In this document: positions 24,439 through 37,139 of the stretch, piece by piece
Layout: every line of letters begins with the position of its first letter
How positions within the stretch are numbered: position 1 is the stretch's first letter
From: Amphibalanus amphitrite
Taxonomy: Eukaryota > Arthropoda > Thecostraca > Balanomorpha > Balanidae
Direction of reading: 5' to 3'
NCBI RefSeq assembly: GCF_019059575.1
Contig: NW_024883451.1
Span: forward strand, 24,407-88,406
DNA length: 64,000 bases
Notes under the pieces: generated by a model
The model's input: only the letters and a program-made list of their open reading frames with translations
The model's database searches: none
What the model was told of the DNA's origin: nothing
Made by a program: the position numbers and the translations under genes

Positions 24439-27400
24439 CAGAGTCGAGGCGCCCCGCTGCGGTCGTGCAAATGCCCCCTGGTCTACCAGAAACAGTGATG
24501 CTCTTCGTGGTTTCCCCAACTGCTCGGCGTCCCCCCGAGTGTCATCCACCTTGTTGGCCAATCCCGTGAATCTGCTGAGGGGTTGCGCGCCTGATGCACT
24601 AAGTTGATTAATGCAACACAACCACGCACTCGGAAAACTGCGTACTCTTGTCCGCCACGGCAATGCGTACTCATGGCCAGGGGGGTTCGCTCCCGTGCCT
24701 TCAGCATTACGAAAAATGGCAACAGCCCGTGAGCAGCATCAGCGCTCACGCACATGTTCAAGGAAAAAAACGTGTAATTAGCTGCTGACGACGGCCCTCT
24801 CCACCAATCAGCGCTCGGTAAGTCGAGCGCTGATTGGCTGGTAGCAAACGCGTCATATGTGGGTCTCATTTTTTGCTATCAGTGAACGCGTTATTTAATA
24901 CACAGTGGCCTATGGAGAATGGCACGCGGAATTGAAGGTCAGTGTTTTATTGCTTCGTACATGCGAATGGGGGTATTTGAGTGGCATTTGAAACCTTTTT
25001 CGAAATCTACAGTGAATTTCTGATCGACTCATGTATATATTTTTATGAATTTGACAGTATTAGTGCTACATATTCGGTGTTTTATGTTGGTGTTGTTTCT
25101 CTCGACCTTTGTCTTGGACTTTAATCATATCTTTTCTCGAAAGTGCTTGCCATAACGGTCTAAACTGTATCTGTATAAAGGGAATATGTGTTGAATATGA
25201 GGGGAAAGTAGTAATGACCATTCTGCCTATCAAACTGCCAGAAGGTGTGCTTGTAAGGTGATTGAAACTGCAGTACGGGTTGCAGATGTGGGTTTGACAT
25301 TAGCATTGTTGCTGTAACCCCACCTGCTCTAATAAAATGGCAACATGGGGTTATGTACACACTATTGCACAGCCTGGTATCAAGCTGGTTGATATGTGGA
25401 GGATAATGAAAGCATAAAAGCATAGGAGCGTTGCGTCTTGTGACTTATGCCAAGTCATTTTAAATCAAATGATTGTGATTGTAACTTTTGCTTCAATTAT
25501 TATTGCAAGTTTTGACCTTTTTAATCATCAAATTTTATGTGTACCAATTTCATATGCCTGTGAAATGTCTGTGCGGCTTTGTGCAGTGTGCGTGTCTTGA
25601 AACAAACCAATTTATTTTGTACCTTTTTGTACTTCAACAAATGTATGTCAAAGGACAAAAATGTCATGTCTATTATCATTGACACTACTACAGCTAACCC
25701 TGCCTGTATTCCTATCTTTCAGAGGCATTCAATTCAATCTGCTTTCCAGTGCAGTACCAAGGAGGCTGCAACTGAGACTCGCACAAAGGCAATCAAGTGT
25801 CACTTCATCAGCCTACAGTAACAGCCCATCTGTAATCAAGATATGGATGAAGGGGCATAGAAGAACAACTAGTTCAAACATGAAAAGATTGTATTTTGTT
25901 TGGATTATTTCTTAGCATAACAGAACAGTACACTTGCTGCTTTTTATGTTTGCCCTGTGTGCAGTTTTGAATAACTTTAACCATGAGATGCTTTTGTCAA
26001 CTATTCTCTTTACATAAGCTTCCTTGTCATGCATGTGTAATTTTGAGTTTACATGCATGATGTAGGCACATTTCCCTTGGCTTCATAGAAGTTAAAACTA
26101 CTTGCAAGCTTTGGTTATGGACATTGGTGCTATATATGATGCTTCAAATGTGTCCAGTAGTTGATGAAGGGAGAAGAGGAGTAGGACAGCCGATAGCTAT
26201 TACCAAAAGTATGTGCTTGTCTGCACTTTGGGCTGTTTTACTTCCTTGAGTTAAAAACCCTCATCTTTTGTTTCTTTCCTGTGTGCCCATTGTTTCCATG
26301 GTGCTATACATAAACGCCAAGTTTGAAGTTGGTATCCAAGTGAGCAAAATGTGTATTATTTCAGTCCGTCTTGAATCATTCGTCTTGAATTATATCCCTA
26401 ACTGACATCCCGTTATTTGTCCTGCAATGTCTGTGCCTGTGTCCGCCCTTACCTCCGGCTCCAGCCTCCAACCAGCCCTGCTGAGCTCTGTCGCCGGCGC
26501 GGTGTGTCGCAACGTGCTGTTTCTCCACTCCAGCCGACAGCTGCTAGGAATCGTCCTGTGCCATGCGCCATGCGACACAGCAATTGTAAGCTGCAGGTCA
26601 CATTCGGACTGATTGGCTCCGCGTATGTGCATCCGGCCGGGAGCTAGTCGATATCAGGGACGTGGGTCGGACTGTTGTGGCGGCGTGCACTGTGCTGGTT
26701 GAAGTTGTATTTCTGTTAGTGAAAAGCATTAATACATAACCGTGGCCGCAGCCCAATGTTATTGTGGATTTCAGAGGGAGTGGCCAGTCAGGAGGGCCCC
26801 ATGTGGGTATGGATCCAGTGTCCAGTGGGATTGGCTAAGATTTCCGGCGATTGATAAACGCTTCTATGATAGTAAACCTATTGAGTTATGAGGGGAGGTC
26901 ACGTGACGGACCTGACCTTAGGTACTAAACTCTTGTGAAAACCCGACACATACGAACGGTAAGAAACCGACAACTCCTCTTTCTGCCAAGTGTCATCTTT
27001 CTGTGAAGGATTTCTTGGCACTGAGTGTTCAGAAATTGCGTTGTTTTTGGACTGTGCAGAGGCTCACGAGCGACAACATAGGTCAACAACCTGACCTACC
27101 TTAAATATGCGACTTGTACCATAAGATCCAGCTTGATCAAAAGATAGGACATGTCAAATTTCATCTCTTTATCTCAAAAGAATTTTTAGCTATCGTAAAA
27201 ACCGCCAGTGTGGCACCATATCGTCTCGGCGCGCGGTCGGAAGGTAAAAGTTCGCCGGCTCTAACTAAACAAATGGTCGTCGTATCGCAAATTCATTGAC
27301 GGCGTTCGAAGCGTCGTTCAATTTACTTTCGAAACATATCCTAACATTACCATTTAACTGCCTAGCGCAATCACCAACAAGCAAAAGTTCCGCGCATCCC

Positions 27401-29650
27401 TCCTCATACAGTGTTAGCGGCGGCCGGCCGCCGGCCGCTGACCCACATTCGCGTCATCAGGGAATGCCGCAACTAATTTATTGTTTCCAACTTTTTTCCC
27501 GGAGCGTTCTACCTGGTTTATATAGCCTTGCTCATGGCCGACACATACGGTAGACACAAAGCGGGCTGAGAGCTGGCGCCACAGTCGTCGCGTAAACAAT
27601 TGGGACTTGACACACACACCAGATTCCCCGTGGTATCTTGATAGGGAAAAATGAAAATTCTATTGCCGCTCCCTGAGGAAGGTCACACCTTTTCCTGCAC
27701 CCCAAAAAGTCTAAAAGCGATGTGAAAAACACGTCTAAGCCTCTAAAAAAGACAAGTGAACCCGTAGCGCGCCCACCTTCCACCATCGAAGCCGCGTGAG
27801 AGACAGCTTCCTTAGGACTCGAGATGACGCTGATGAGGCGTTGCTAAGCAACCGAAACAGCTGCTGCGTACTCTTGTCGCCTGCGTCCTCTTACCCGCCC
27901 TTACCCTACCTTACCGAATATGTTTCATGATTAGTTCTCGTACGCTTTGTTCCGCCCTCGTCTCCTCCCCATCGCGTTTAATATGTTTCCTGTCCGCGCT
28001 CGTTGCCGGCTCTCAAATGGCCTGCTTTAGGCACTGGTGAGCCGATTGGCTCCCTCCGCCGCCCTGATCGCACCCGATGGAGGTCGATATTTCCCCGCAC
28101 TCCGAGTGGACCGCTCAGTGATACGATCTCGGACGGAAGGGCCGCGGTCCACGGGGAGACACAATGATGTCCCGCCTGGGGACCCAGCGGCCGCTCTGTC
28201 CTGACCGAGCAGAAGCTGGGAGCTCAGGACGACGACCTCACTCAGCAGCAGCACCCTGCAGCGGTGGCAGCTGCAGCGACAGACCACTGACGCCTATTCC
28301 TCTGTTTCTGGAGCAGTGACGGTCCTCCACACAGACAATTGACGCCTGTCCCTCAGATGCTGAGCGCAGTGCAGTTGTTTCTGGAGCAGTGGCGGTCCTT
28401 CACACAGACAAAACTGACCTCTGATGTTGGATGACCTGTCGACCTCCAGCTCGAACTCAGGTCACTGACTGGCCGGTGTCGACTGAGTCTCTCTGTCGCT
28501 GACCCGTGACCCGACCTCCGGTGTCCGGCTGTGACCTCTGGCGGCGCCCGGGGTGTTCACAGCTGCACCCCAGAGCCCCGCCGGTCGATTTCTGTCCGTC
28601 TGTCGGCGACAGAATGGGCGCAACATCTGCCGCCGATGGCCTTCTCCGAAGACGGCCAATTAGCGTCATCAACTCCGCAAACTGCCCCTAAAGATTTTAC
28701 GGGTTTTCTATATAGGGCTGAAGAGCACTCGCCACTACATGAAGTTGGCCGCGCCGGCGCCGCTTCCTGGAATATTTGAAAAGTTGGCCGGCTAAGCTGC
28801 GCCGGAATGGCCGCAACTGCTGCCGACGCGCAGCAAATGTAGCCATCAGCCGGCTAACTTGTATCAGGACGGCGACAGGTGGACGACGGGACGATGAACG
28901 CACGTGGCCGGTGCACCGCCGAGAGTCGCGCTCTGCTGGGTGCCGTGGACGCGGCGGTCCGCGCGGGGCTCCCGTCCCTTACAGCGCCTCCGTTACCTAT
29001 TTATATAACAGAAGGCTTGTGTTCTATAGCTAAAACAAAAATAGTGCAAAACAAAATCTGCCTGAAATGTCCTTGCAGCTAACTATCCGAGAAAACGGCA
29101 CTTTTATATGGGTATGTGGGATTAAACCTGTCTGTGTAATGGATATGATCTCTGCCGGTCTGCAGTGCGGCTCTTTGCGAATACCCGCAAACCCAGTCTG
29201 TTCGGATCCGCCGTCCGACGGTGGATATTCGGCAAGGGATACACCTTCCAGTGCGGGACATTTGGCCGCTCTGAAAGCCGACATAAATTACCGGGCAGCC
29301 GATCGGGACCTGGCCATTCAGCACGTTTGATAGACCCGTCGCCCGGGAACGGGTGACGCGCAGCTGATACGTGCGATGGATGGCCGCCGCTAACTCATCC
29401 AAAACGCATTCTGCGCTGCATCAGGGCAGCGCTAGAATATGCTCTGGCCATGGAGAGCAGCGGCGTGGCAGCCGTTTGGAGGCGGTCTATGGAGGGCTAA
29501 CAGGTGACGCCGACGGGTGGCAGTGCAACAGACTGCGGAGTGACGGAACAGCGACAGAAGGGCGGGAAGGTTAGGTACGACAAGAGCAGCGGACTCGGAG
29601 TGACAGGTGAAGCTGAACGACTGCAGTCAGTCGGGGCGACGGGATGAGCG
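24439..29650. other. Long stretch without a supportable gene
   Basis: AT-rich from about 24890 to 26400, GC-rich from about 27960 to 29640. It holds AGGTCA-type hexamers near 26885-27080. A duplicated phrase (CTGGAGCAGTG.CGGTCCT.CACACAGACAA) lies near 28310 and 28382. Several TATA-like motifs have no coding frame behind them. One possible first exon near 26427 was considered and not accepted. Confidence 0.4.
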
Positions 29651-29658
29651 TTGTGCGG

Positions 29659-30089
29659 CAGTGTTCGCCATGGGCCGGGCCAGCCCAATGGGCCATGGGC
29701 TGGGCTGGGCTACGGGCTGGGCTGGGCCCTCAAATATGAGGGATCGATGGGCTGTGGATGGGCTGGGCCAAGAACTGTAAAGTGGAGTCAGGGGTTCGCA
29801 ACTGAGACAAAAACTATAACATCATAGCTTATTACTGTGCAAGACTCAAAAACGAGTTAATAAAGCACGCATGCAATGTGCATTGTGCATGCTGCTTGCA
29901 AAAGGTTCTTTCTTTGCTACCTTTGGATACATGTGTGGTGTCAATAATTTTTAATCCATTCATTTTTGACGGGCTGGGCCGGGCTGGGCTTTGAGCTTTT
30001 ACCATGAATGGGCTCGGGCTGGGCCGTGCTGTGAACCCATGGGCCCGGGCTGGGCTGGACTGGGATTTTGCGGCCCGTGGCGAACACTG
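29659..30089. mobile_element. hAT-like MITE with 8-bp target duplication
   Basis: Inverted ends CAGTGTTCGCCATGGGCC and CAGTGTTCGCCACGGGCC (right end reverse-complemented) are flanked on both sides by TTGTGCGG (29651-29658 and 30090-30097). The interior is dominated by GGGCTGGGC-type repeats at both ends and a short AT-rich middle. No coding capacity. Confidence 0.9.
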
Positions 30090-30249
30090 TTGTGCGGTGA
30101 GGTGGGGGTGACGAATGGTTAGACAAGGGACAGGGACGCAGAGGTGGCGCGTCTCAGGTCCGGGCCGACGGGACGGGACGTGGACGGCGGAACTGAAGCA
30201 GCTGAGGTCCGAGAGACGGGACGGGAACGTAGGCGGCCCGCGGGACGGG

Positions 30250-30440
30250 GTCAGTGGTGGCAGTCCGAGGGTGTGAAGGTGAGAACCCAGGTCTGTGCGC
30301 CGGGACGGGGTTAGAGGTGGCAGTCTGGACTGACGGGACGGGGACAGAGGCGGCAGTCTGGACTGACGGGACGGGGACGGAGGCGGCAGTCTGGACTGCC
30401 TGGACGGGGACGGAGGCGGCAGTCAGCACTGTCGGGACGG
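30250..30440. repeat. 33-bp minisatellite, about five degenerate copies
   Basis: Units like GGCAGTCTGGACTGACGGGA plus CGGGGACGGAGGC. The period of 33 keeps frame, so an 11-residue repeat is read on both strands, but no start, domain or splice context supports a gene. Confidence 0.75.
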
Positions 30441-31317
30441 GTTTGGAGTCTGTGGCAGCCGCTAATGGCCGCTAATGGCCAACGGCTCCACCGTGAGCCC
30501 GCCGCTCGTTTCAGAGCGCTGCCGTGCCGCGATGAATGGCCCTCTGCTGAATGGTACCCGGATTTGGCCCGCCCCGACCCTGGGCTGCAGGCCGGTGGAC
30601 CTGGGCCGGCGTCCATTAGCGCCGCAGCATCGGACTGCAGGTCGGCACCGCTTTATATCAGCGGGTCGGCCACTCGGCCTGGCAACGTCACTAATTTCTA
30701 CCGTCAGGAACGCGTCATCGGAACTGGCAAGTGTGTACGTAGAAGTTAGGAAATAATCGCAAAAAGGAAGAACCATTGTCTTTCCTTACCTTGTGCTCAC
30801 ATATTTCCATTTTTTCGTTCCTCCGTTGGCATTATGAAAGTGTGTTGCCGGCAGAACAATAAAACTTCCCTGGACGTGTTCGCACTGATCGATACTGGTC
30901 GAGTGCCCTGGCTAGCATACCAAGATGAAAACAAAAGAGCTGCTGGTTAGATGAGGAGCTTTGATCTGGCGGCAGCCGCGATTCTGAGGGAAATACATGG
31001 GATGGATCGGCGGCGGCGAGAACTGGCAAAAAATAGGTCTGTGGCATCGTATATGTTCGGTGGCAAAGAGCTTCAGAGGGTTGGACTAGAAGTGGAGACA
31101 GAATGTCAATAGAGCTGTGAGGGGCGAAGCTTAGCTCGCCTCTGGCACATCTCTTCCTTTCGAGCACAGCTCCCCACGTAAGATCGCCGGCTCTGACGGG
31201 TACCGACAGCGGCCCTCTCCCACGGGTCCACCCGCGGCGGTCCAGGGACCCCACCCGGCAGTGGAGGCGGCACTGCCGGCCCTTTTACCGACCAACACCG
31301 GCCGGCGCCGGTGTCCG

Positions 31318-31659
31318 TCCGCGGGGTGTTCAACTGCCGGCGGTCCGTCTGTGGGTGTTCAACTGTCGGCGGTCCGTCCGTGGGTGTTCAACTGTCGGCG
31401 GTCCGTCTGTGGGGTGTTCAACTGCCGGCGGTCCGTCTGTGGGGTGTTCAACTGCCGGCGGTCCGTCTGTGGGGTGTTCAACTGTCGGCGGTCTGTCTGT
31501 GGGTGTTCAACTGTCGGCGGTCCGTCTGTGGGTGTTCAACTGTCGGCGGTCCGTCTGTGGGGTGTTCAACTGTCGGCGGTCCGCCTGCGAGGCGCACAAC
31601 TGTCGGCGATCCGTCTGCGGGTGTTCAACTGTCGGCGATCCGTCTGTGGGGTGTTCAAC
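31318..31659. repeat. 29-30-bp minisatellite, about 12 copies
   Basis: Units of GGTCCGTCTGTGGGTGTTCA plus ACTGTCGGC, with a one-base G-run variant that alternates 29 and 30 bp. The array resumes for one unit at 31922-31950 after an inserted MITE. Confidence 0.9.
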
Positions 31660-31921
31660 TAGTGATGTCAATTACGGAAAATCGAAATACCGATACCAAA
31701 CCAAATACCAATCAAAACCGTGGAGAAATACCGAAACCAAACCAACTTGGGAACATGAGGAAAATACCAACTTTTTACCGATTTCTTAGCCTCTTAAGCA
31801 TTAGCGAGGGTCGATGATACCAACAAAATACCAAACACATTAGGATTGAAATACCAAATACCGAGTTGGTATCGGTTTGGTATCGGTATACCAACAAGTT
31901 GGTATCCGAATGACATCTCTA
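31660..31921. mobile_element. hAT-like MITE inserted in the minisatellite
   Basis: The left end TAGTGATGTCA and the inverted right end TAGAGATGTCA are flanked by TGTTCAAC at 31652-31659 and 31922-31929, an 8-bp duplication. TGTTCAAC is also part of every minisatellite unit, so the duplication is less independent than elsewhere, but the break in the array is exact. The 262-bp interior is built from short ATACCAAA / GGTATCGGT phrases in both orientations. Confidence 0.7.
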
Positions 31922-31949
31922 TGTTCAACTGTCGGCGGTCCGTCTGTGC

Positions 31950-34124
31950 GCAATGCGCATGGCACAGCTGCAGCGGCCAGCGCCGGCGCCGACCGCCATA
32001 TGCATGGAAGGTCGTGTCGAATGTCATTCAAACAGATCCCATGCCTACCAATGAGACAAACTGCTATTGCCCGAGAAAAAAAAAACTGCTACTTGTGGGC
32101 TGTGGCGCGCCCCTGAGGGCCGTCCGACCCCGGTCCGCCGGGACACGGAGGAACTACCGTGACCCGATGGTGACCGGTCAACGGATGTCCGCAGCATGCC
32201 AGGTAGAAGAGACAAACATAAGCCCAGCAAACAAATAGATAACCGAATCGCTCACTAACCGATATACCGCCTGATATGTGTATGAGGCCGGAGTATTGGG
32301 GGGGGGGGGTGATACCAAGCAGGGTCTGTGACCCAACTAGCAAAACTGGCCGATGTAGAAACTATTAAGTCATAGCGAAGAGGTGGCCCCAACTTTGAAT
32401 GCCGAAGTGATTATGCCAGCTGCAGTTGGCGAGAAGTTGAACTCGGCCTGGCCAACAACAGGAGACCGACTGCTACTCGCCAGCACGGCTGTCTGAGAGC
32501 ACACCGGTTACGTCTCAGCCGGTTCCATTTCCGTAATAGTTTCCCTATCTGATCAATTTTTAACGCTCCACTGCGAGCCACCCCTCGGGCACGACCCGCG
32601 GAGTCGCCTCGAGGAAATGAGAGGGAAAGATTATCGCCGGCCGACAGCGGCAAGGCGCCCCCGGCGGCGCCCAGGCCACCCACTCCCACCATTTTCCGGC
32701 TGGAATATAAAGAGATATTGTCGCAGAAAACAATCATCGAGAAGCGGCCGGGCTGGAATCCAGAGCGATTCATTGCCGGCCCGACAGCTGAAACACGGCG
32801 GCAGGGACAAACAATACGGTTCTGTGTTCCTCGCTCGCATTATGAGATGGAACTCCCAATCACGTGTTGTTCTATGTTTTTAAACTCGAGATATTCTTTC
32901 GAAAGCGAGAATATCATTACTGACAACAAATGCCTGTGCATTGTGCAGCGGAAACGTTAAAAATATTCAACTCACTATTGACGAGCACAAAATAATGTCA
33001 TTACACATAATTTTCCTGCTAGGTATGAAAATAGCTTACGGATTCACTGTTACATAGACTACTCCATATCTCGTAATGCCGTAGTCACAGACTTCTCTAT
33101 ACATACGGAGAAGTTTGTGCCGTAGTCTATAATTATTACTGAATGATTTTGGCGTAATGAACGTCCTGAAGTGAGTCCATTTTGACACCTCAACAACCAT
33201 GGCATGTGTAGTGACTAACTAAATGCGAGTGCTGATGCCCGACCCCAGCTTACCCCAGTTCCGTCGGCCGTCCCGGTCCTGTCTGCCCGCGGCGGGCTGC
33301 GAGTCCCTTCCCCCCCCCCCCCCCCGCCCGCCTGATTCTGCGGGGCGTTTGGCCGTCCACTGATGGCGAATTGGTCGTGTGTCGGACAGCGAGGCCCGCC
33401 GGCCATCAGCCGAGCTCGATACAGATTAGAGCCGGCCGGCCCTGTGTAAACGGACGTTCTCTGCCGTCCATTCGGCAGAGAACGCGGACGGACAAGGAGA
33501 GGGGGGGGGGCAGAGCCAGCGGACAGCGGACAGGGGACAGGGGACATACAAACAGACAGGAAGGACAGTCGGACGGCGGACAGTCCCCGGCCAGCGGACA
33601 GAGGACACACACGGACACAAAATGTCCGCATGGAAGAATAGAGGGGAAAAACACAGGCGAATGAGGAGCACACAGACACAGCTGGGTCACGAGTGGGAGG
33701 AGGCTGTCAAGCACAGACAAAGGAACGTCCGTCAAATCAGACAGCCGACAAGGAAGAGAGCAAAAATAAATAAACAAAACCAGCTCAAACCAGACTGAGA
33801 AGTTTCCGAATACACCATGGTAAGAGCGCCGTGGGTATGGCGCGGTGTACACCTCGATGTATGTACACCTCGCTCAGTGAATAGCTTCCCAGAGGAAGTT
33901 GGGCGTGTTTGGACAGAAGCGCGCCGTGTGAACGAACGGCCCGCCGTTTTTGCGGTGTCACTGATGCGTGTGATAATGATTCAGCCCAGTCCAGCCACCC
34001 CTCCCGTCTCCCGCCGTTAGCACCGCGATCCCTCCAAACCCATCAATCCACAGACTGTGCACTCTCAGTATCTGTATTGCGACTGCCACTGACGCGACTA
34101 CCCTCTCCCGAGTCCCCTCCCTCG
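31950..34124. other. No gene seen
   Basis: G- or C-runs at about 32297-32309 and 33308-33325, with GGACAGCGGACAGGGGACA-type low complexity from 33480 to 33620. No exon could be supported except the terminal exon that starts just to the right on the minus strand. Confidence 0.4.
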
Positions 34125-34274
34125 CTACACGGTGCGCTTCTCGTCCAGGTGGAACGGTTTGATCCAGCGCAGTCGGAGCCGCTCCTTGATGGTCTGCCGG
34201 CTGGGCAGCGAGTCGGCGGCCGGCGGCGGCGCGTCCTGCACGCGCAGCAGCGGGTTCCGCACCACCCGGCCGTC
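34125..34274 (-). CDS. Terminal coding exon of an unrecognised minus-strand gene
   Basis: A strong acceptor (TTCCTTCCGCCAG) is followed by 49 codons and a TAG stop. If the exon starts in phase 0 the peptide is DGRVVRNPLLRVQDAPPPAA followed by a basic C-terminal part containing IKERLRLRWIKPF and ending in EKRTV. The third codon positions are almost all G or C, the bias of real genes in this DNA, and the protein is not repetitive. I do not recognise the family. Upstream exons should lie at higher coordinates on the minus strand, and none was identified up to the mariner element. The basic/aromatic C-terminus suggests a soluble or membrane-proximal tail, but no function is proposed. Confidence 0.5.
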   Translation of the reverse strand, partial: DGRVVRNPLLRVQDAPPPAADSLPSRQTIKERLRLRWIKPFHLDEKRTV

Positions 34275-35680
34275 CTGGCGGAAGGAAGGGATGCTCACTG
34301 CTCAGTCAGACAGGGGCAGTGAACAGACACAGGTGACACTGGTCAGCAGGGACGGCACGCTGCCGGGGCGGCGCGAACACGGGACACGGCCTCCAGTCGC
34401 GCCCAGCTAACAAATATCGCTGGGTCTGCCGGAACGGGATTTGAAGTCTGACAGAATTGACAAAACAGGCTAGGTTAAAACAAACAAAACTCGCATTTGG
34501 CTCGGCCTATTTGGCCCTGACGGAAAGACACCGCACCAGCCGGGGTTAATTTTGAGGTCAGTTGGAGACCCCGCCCCCCGCATCTGCCACTGATCGGAGT
34601 GGTCGGCGGCGGTCCGCTGTCCGGTCCGAGGACCGCGGCCCGTCGGTCCGTCCGTCTATCCGGTCCGTCAGACCGACCGTCGGTCCCGGCCGGGCGCGCG
34701 GGCCGAGCTCGCCCATTAGCTCTCTCCCCTCGGGCGGCCATCGCTGCTCGCTCCACTAATTGGCGCCATTCGTCTTCGGCTGCGTGACCGGTGCCGAGGC
34801 GCCGCCGGGGACCCCCGTGTCGCTGGGGCGGCCGGTCAGGTCAGGTCAGATACCGACAGCACTATAGCCCGGCCTCTGGTGGGCTGGTCAGAGGTCGGCA
34901 GGCCGGGGCAGGCCACAGTGTCTGAGGTCAGTGTCGCCAGGAGTCACTAAGTCCAGGGGGGCCAGTCAGGACCGCTCGTTCTGCCTGCCCGCTGTCACTG
35001 ACAGCATGTCACTTCCCGTTGTCACTGTCAGTATGTCAGGCCGGCACAGGACGCGATTGGTTGGCGCGTGTGACAGACGTTCACTGCTCTCCAATGTCAC
35101 CTGTCATGGCGATGGAAAGGTCAGGTCAGGTCAGGTCACTGGGGACAGGCGCGGAGAGGTAATATTGCCCCCAAGACGGACAGCCGTCCCGACCGGAGCG
35201 GGGTCCTGTCGTTGTCCGCGTCAGGCAGAGTTCAGTTTGCGGACCAACTGCATGTCGATCGGCGCCGTATGCCTGGATACACCGGCCGGGCCGAGCCAGC
35301 GCCGGTCAGCCCAGTCCCGATCAGTTCGGTCAGCCTTCATCAGCCCAGCCCCGCCAACCGGGCCGAGTCAGCCCCCAGTGAGCCCGGCGGCACAGTCAGC
35401 CCGGCGGCACTGTCGGGCGGCACGTCCCCGCGTCTGACGGATCTCGCGGACGCGCGTCTGACGAACCTCGGAGGGTCGCGGACGCCGGACACTGGGCTAT
35501 AAATCTCGCCCGGAGGGGCAGGGAGGGCCCTCTAACAGAGCCGAGAGCACGTCCCGCCATAACTCTGCGGCGTCCGACGGATGAGCCGGTCCACTCACAA
35601 ATTACAGGTGGGGCGGCACGCCGCTCCAACACTGCAGTCGCGCTGGCCAGAAGAGCTGGGAGAACAACAGCGCCCGGCCC
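34275..35680. other. No gene seen; presumed intron or intergenic
   Basis: Very GC-rich, with GGTCA pentamer runs at about 34836-34850 and 35118-35139. TATAAA at about 35499 is followed by an ATG at 35581, but that frame runs into a minisatellite. If the exon at 34125-34274 is real, part of this is its last intron. Confidence 0.35.
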
Positions 35681-35818
35681 AATCGCACACAACATACAAA
35701 TGTTCCACAGCCGGCCGAATCGCACACAACATACAAATGTTCCACAGCCGGCCCAATCGCACACAACATACAAATGTTCCACAGCCGGCCGAATCGCAAC
35801 CAACATACAAATGTACCA
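35677..35818. repeat. 37-bp minisatellite, about four copies
   Basis: Units start AATCGCACACAACATACAAA and end TGTTCCACAGCCGGCCC or with G as last base; starts lie at 35681, 35718, 35755 and 35792. The repetitive frames on both strands are artefacts. Confidence 0.9.
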
Positions 35819-36203
35819 AATGATGGAGCCATTAGGGCCCTTCAAGAAGTATTATGACCAGTGGACGATGTCCAACTCCCAGTTCCAGAAAAGGATGATT
35901 ACGTTAGGCTGGTCGAACTTTGCATAAACGGACGTGTACGTAGAAACGCATTCGATCGATCGAACTGATACGATATCGTTTAGTGAAAGACATGTTTATA
36001 GAAAAGCGTGCTGTCAATGATGATATTTGAATTTTTAATGTGTATGTTGACCAAATTGTGCTGTATCTCAGTTGCCCATGAATAAGCAATAAATGCGAAA
36101 CGTCGGGCTATATATCATTTTTTTTCAATTTTAACTTTATTCTTAATTTAAAACAAATGAATATTTAATTTAAAGGCCTTCCTAAACGCTTATCAACAAC
36201 ATA

Positions 36204-37137
36204 CAGGGGTGTGCGCTAGAATCCGGAAAACAAACTAAGGGAAAGAACTGAAGGGTTTATTTGGTATCGCAAGGCTTCACTTCAAAATTTTTACTTTTAT
36301 AGCGAAGACTGATCCCTCCTCTGCACTATCGTTCGACTTAACCCCCTCCAGCTCCAATCACAGCCTCCACAGGAAGCCGGAACCTGCCGCAGGCGTTGGT
36401 GACCTGCTCCCGGGTTAAGTTGGTCACGGCCTGGATAATGGCGGTCCTCAGGGAGTCGAAAGTGTTGAGGGTTCCTTTGTTGGACTCTCGCTCAAGGACG
36501 CCCCACAGCTAGTGGTCGACCGGACACAGAATATCTTCTCGCAGAGAAAGAAGCGGATCCGGCCGGCAGCTCTGTGCTTCAAAGAAGTGATGAGCAGCTC
36601 ACATCTCCGAGTTTCCTGGTCTTTATGACTTCTGAGAGCATCTGCCTCACCTCGAGAACGTAGCTCATGATATCGGAGATCCTCGTGAATGGCACGAAGA
36701 ACTGTTGCCCTGCGCAGATTGAGCCTCGAGGTCACCTTCTGCATGGGCAGGCTCGGACCTTCTCCAATAATGGCCTCGGGCTGCTCCAAGAAGTCCTTAT
36801 TCCGCTTCCGAACCTCGAATCGGCCCTGTTCCTTCCTCTTGGGATTCAGAGACTCACTCATCGTCTCTTCAGACTCTTTGAGCAGCTTCGCAAAGTCGTA
36901 CACGGTCAATTTCGGGAACTGAAATAAGTCCAAAATTTCCTTGGGCGCGCGGCCGCAACGGAGGGCCACAAAAATTGCGGTGCGGCGCTCCAACTCAGAG
37001 AACGTTTCTACTTATTTTGTTTCCGATCGAAGGCGACTCAAGTCACAAACCTATGAGGAAAAGAAGAGTGATATATTTAAAAAAGTTTATATGATACACC
37101 AAGTTTAAGTTTTTCCGGATTCTAGTGCACACCCCTG
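36204..37137 (-). mobile_element. Deleted mariner-family element with TA target site
   Basis: Inverted ends beginning CAGGGGTGTGCGCTAGAATC (left) and CAGGGGTGTGCACTAGAATC (right, reverse-complemented) are flanked by TA at 36202-36203 and 37138-37139. The 934-bp length is well short of a complete mariner (about 1.3 kb). Confidence 0.92.
36321..36993 (-). pseudogene. Broken mariner transposase, N-terminal part fused to a C-terminal remnant
   Basis: The minus-strand frame from 36993 begins MERRTAIFVALRCGRAPKEI, a helix-turn-helix N-terminus of mariner-type transposases. It continues through a second DNA-binding segment (around residues 85-115, RLNLRRATVLRAIHEDL) to the first catalytic stretch (RIRFF.CEKIF). 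The expected catalytic Asp after FF is Cys. The central catalytic region with the remaining acidic residues is missing. In another frame just downstream (about 36480 to 36340) the C-terminal phrase NLTREQVTNACG can be read. So there is an internal deletion of several hundred bases plus a frameshift and substitutions. Not functional. Confidence 0.85.
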
Positions 37138-37139
37138 TA

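Noticed and set aside
25735..25821. Possible exon after a TCTTTCAG acceptor
   Set aside because: Short, with no partner exon and no recognisable protein.
26427..26585. Possible first exon (53 codons, ATG, ending at ATT/GTAAGC)
   Set aside because: The donor is plausible and the peptide is hydrophobic, but no downstream exon, promoter or family was found.
31261..31817. Cysteine-rich repetitive frames
   Set aside because: They are produced by the 29-30-bp minisatellite; the frames drift with the one-base unit variants.
35487..35581. TATAAA followed by an ATG
   Set aside because: The frame enters the 37-bp minisatellite at once and carries no domain.
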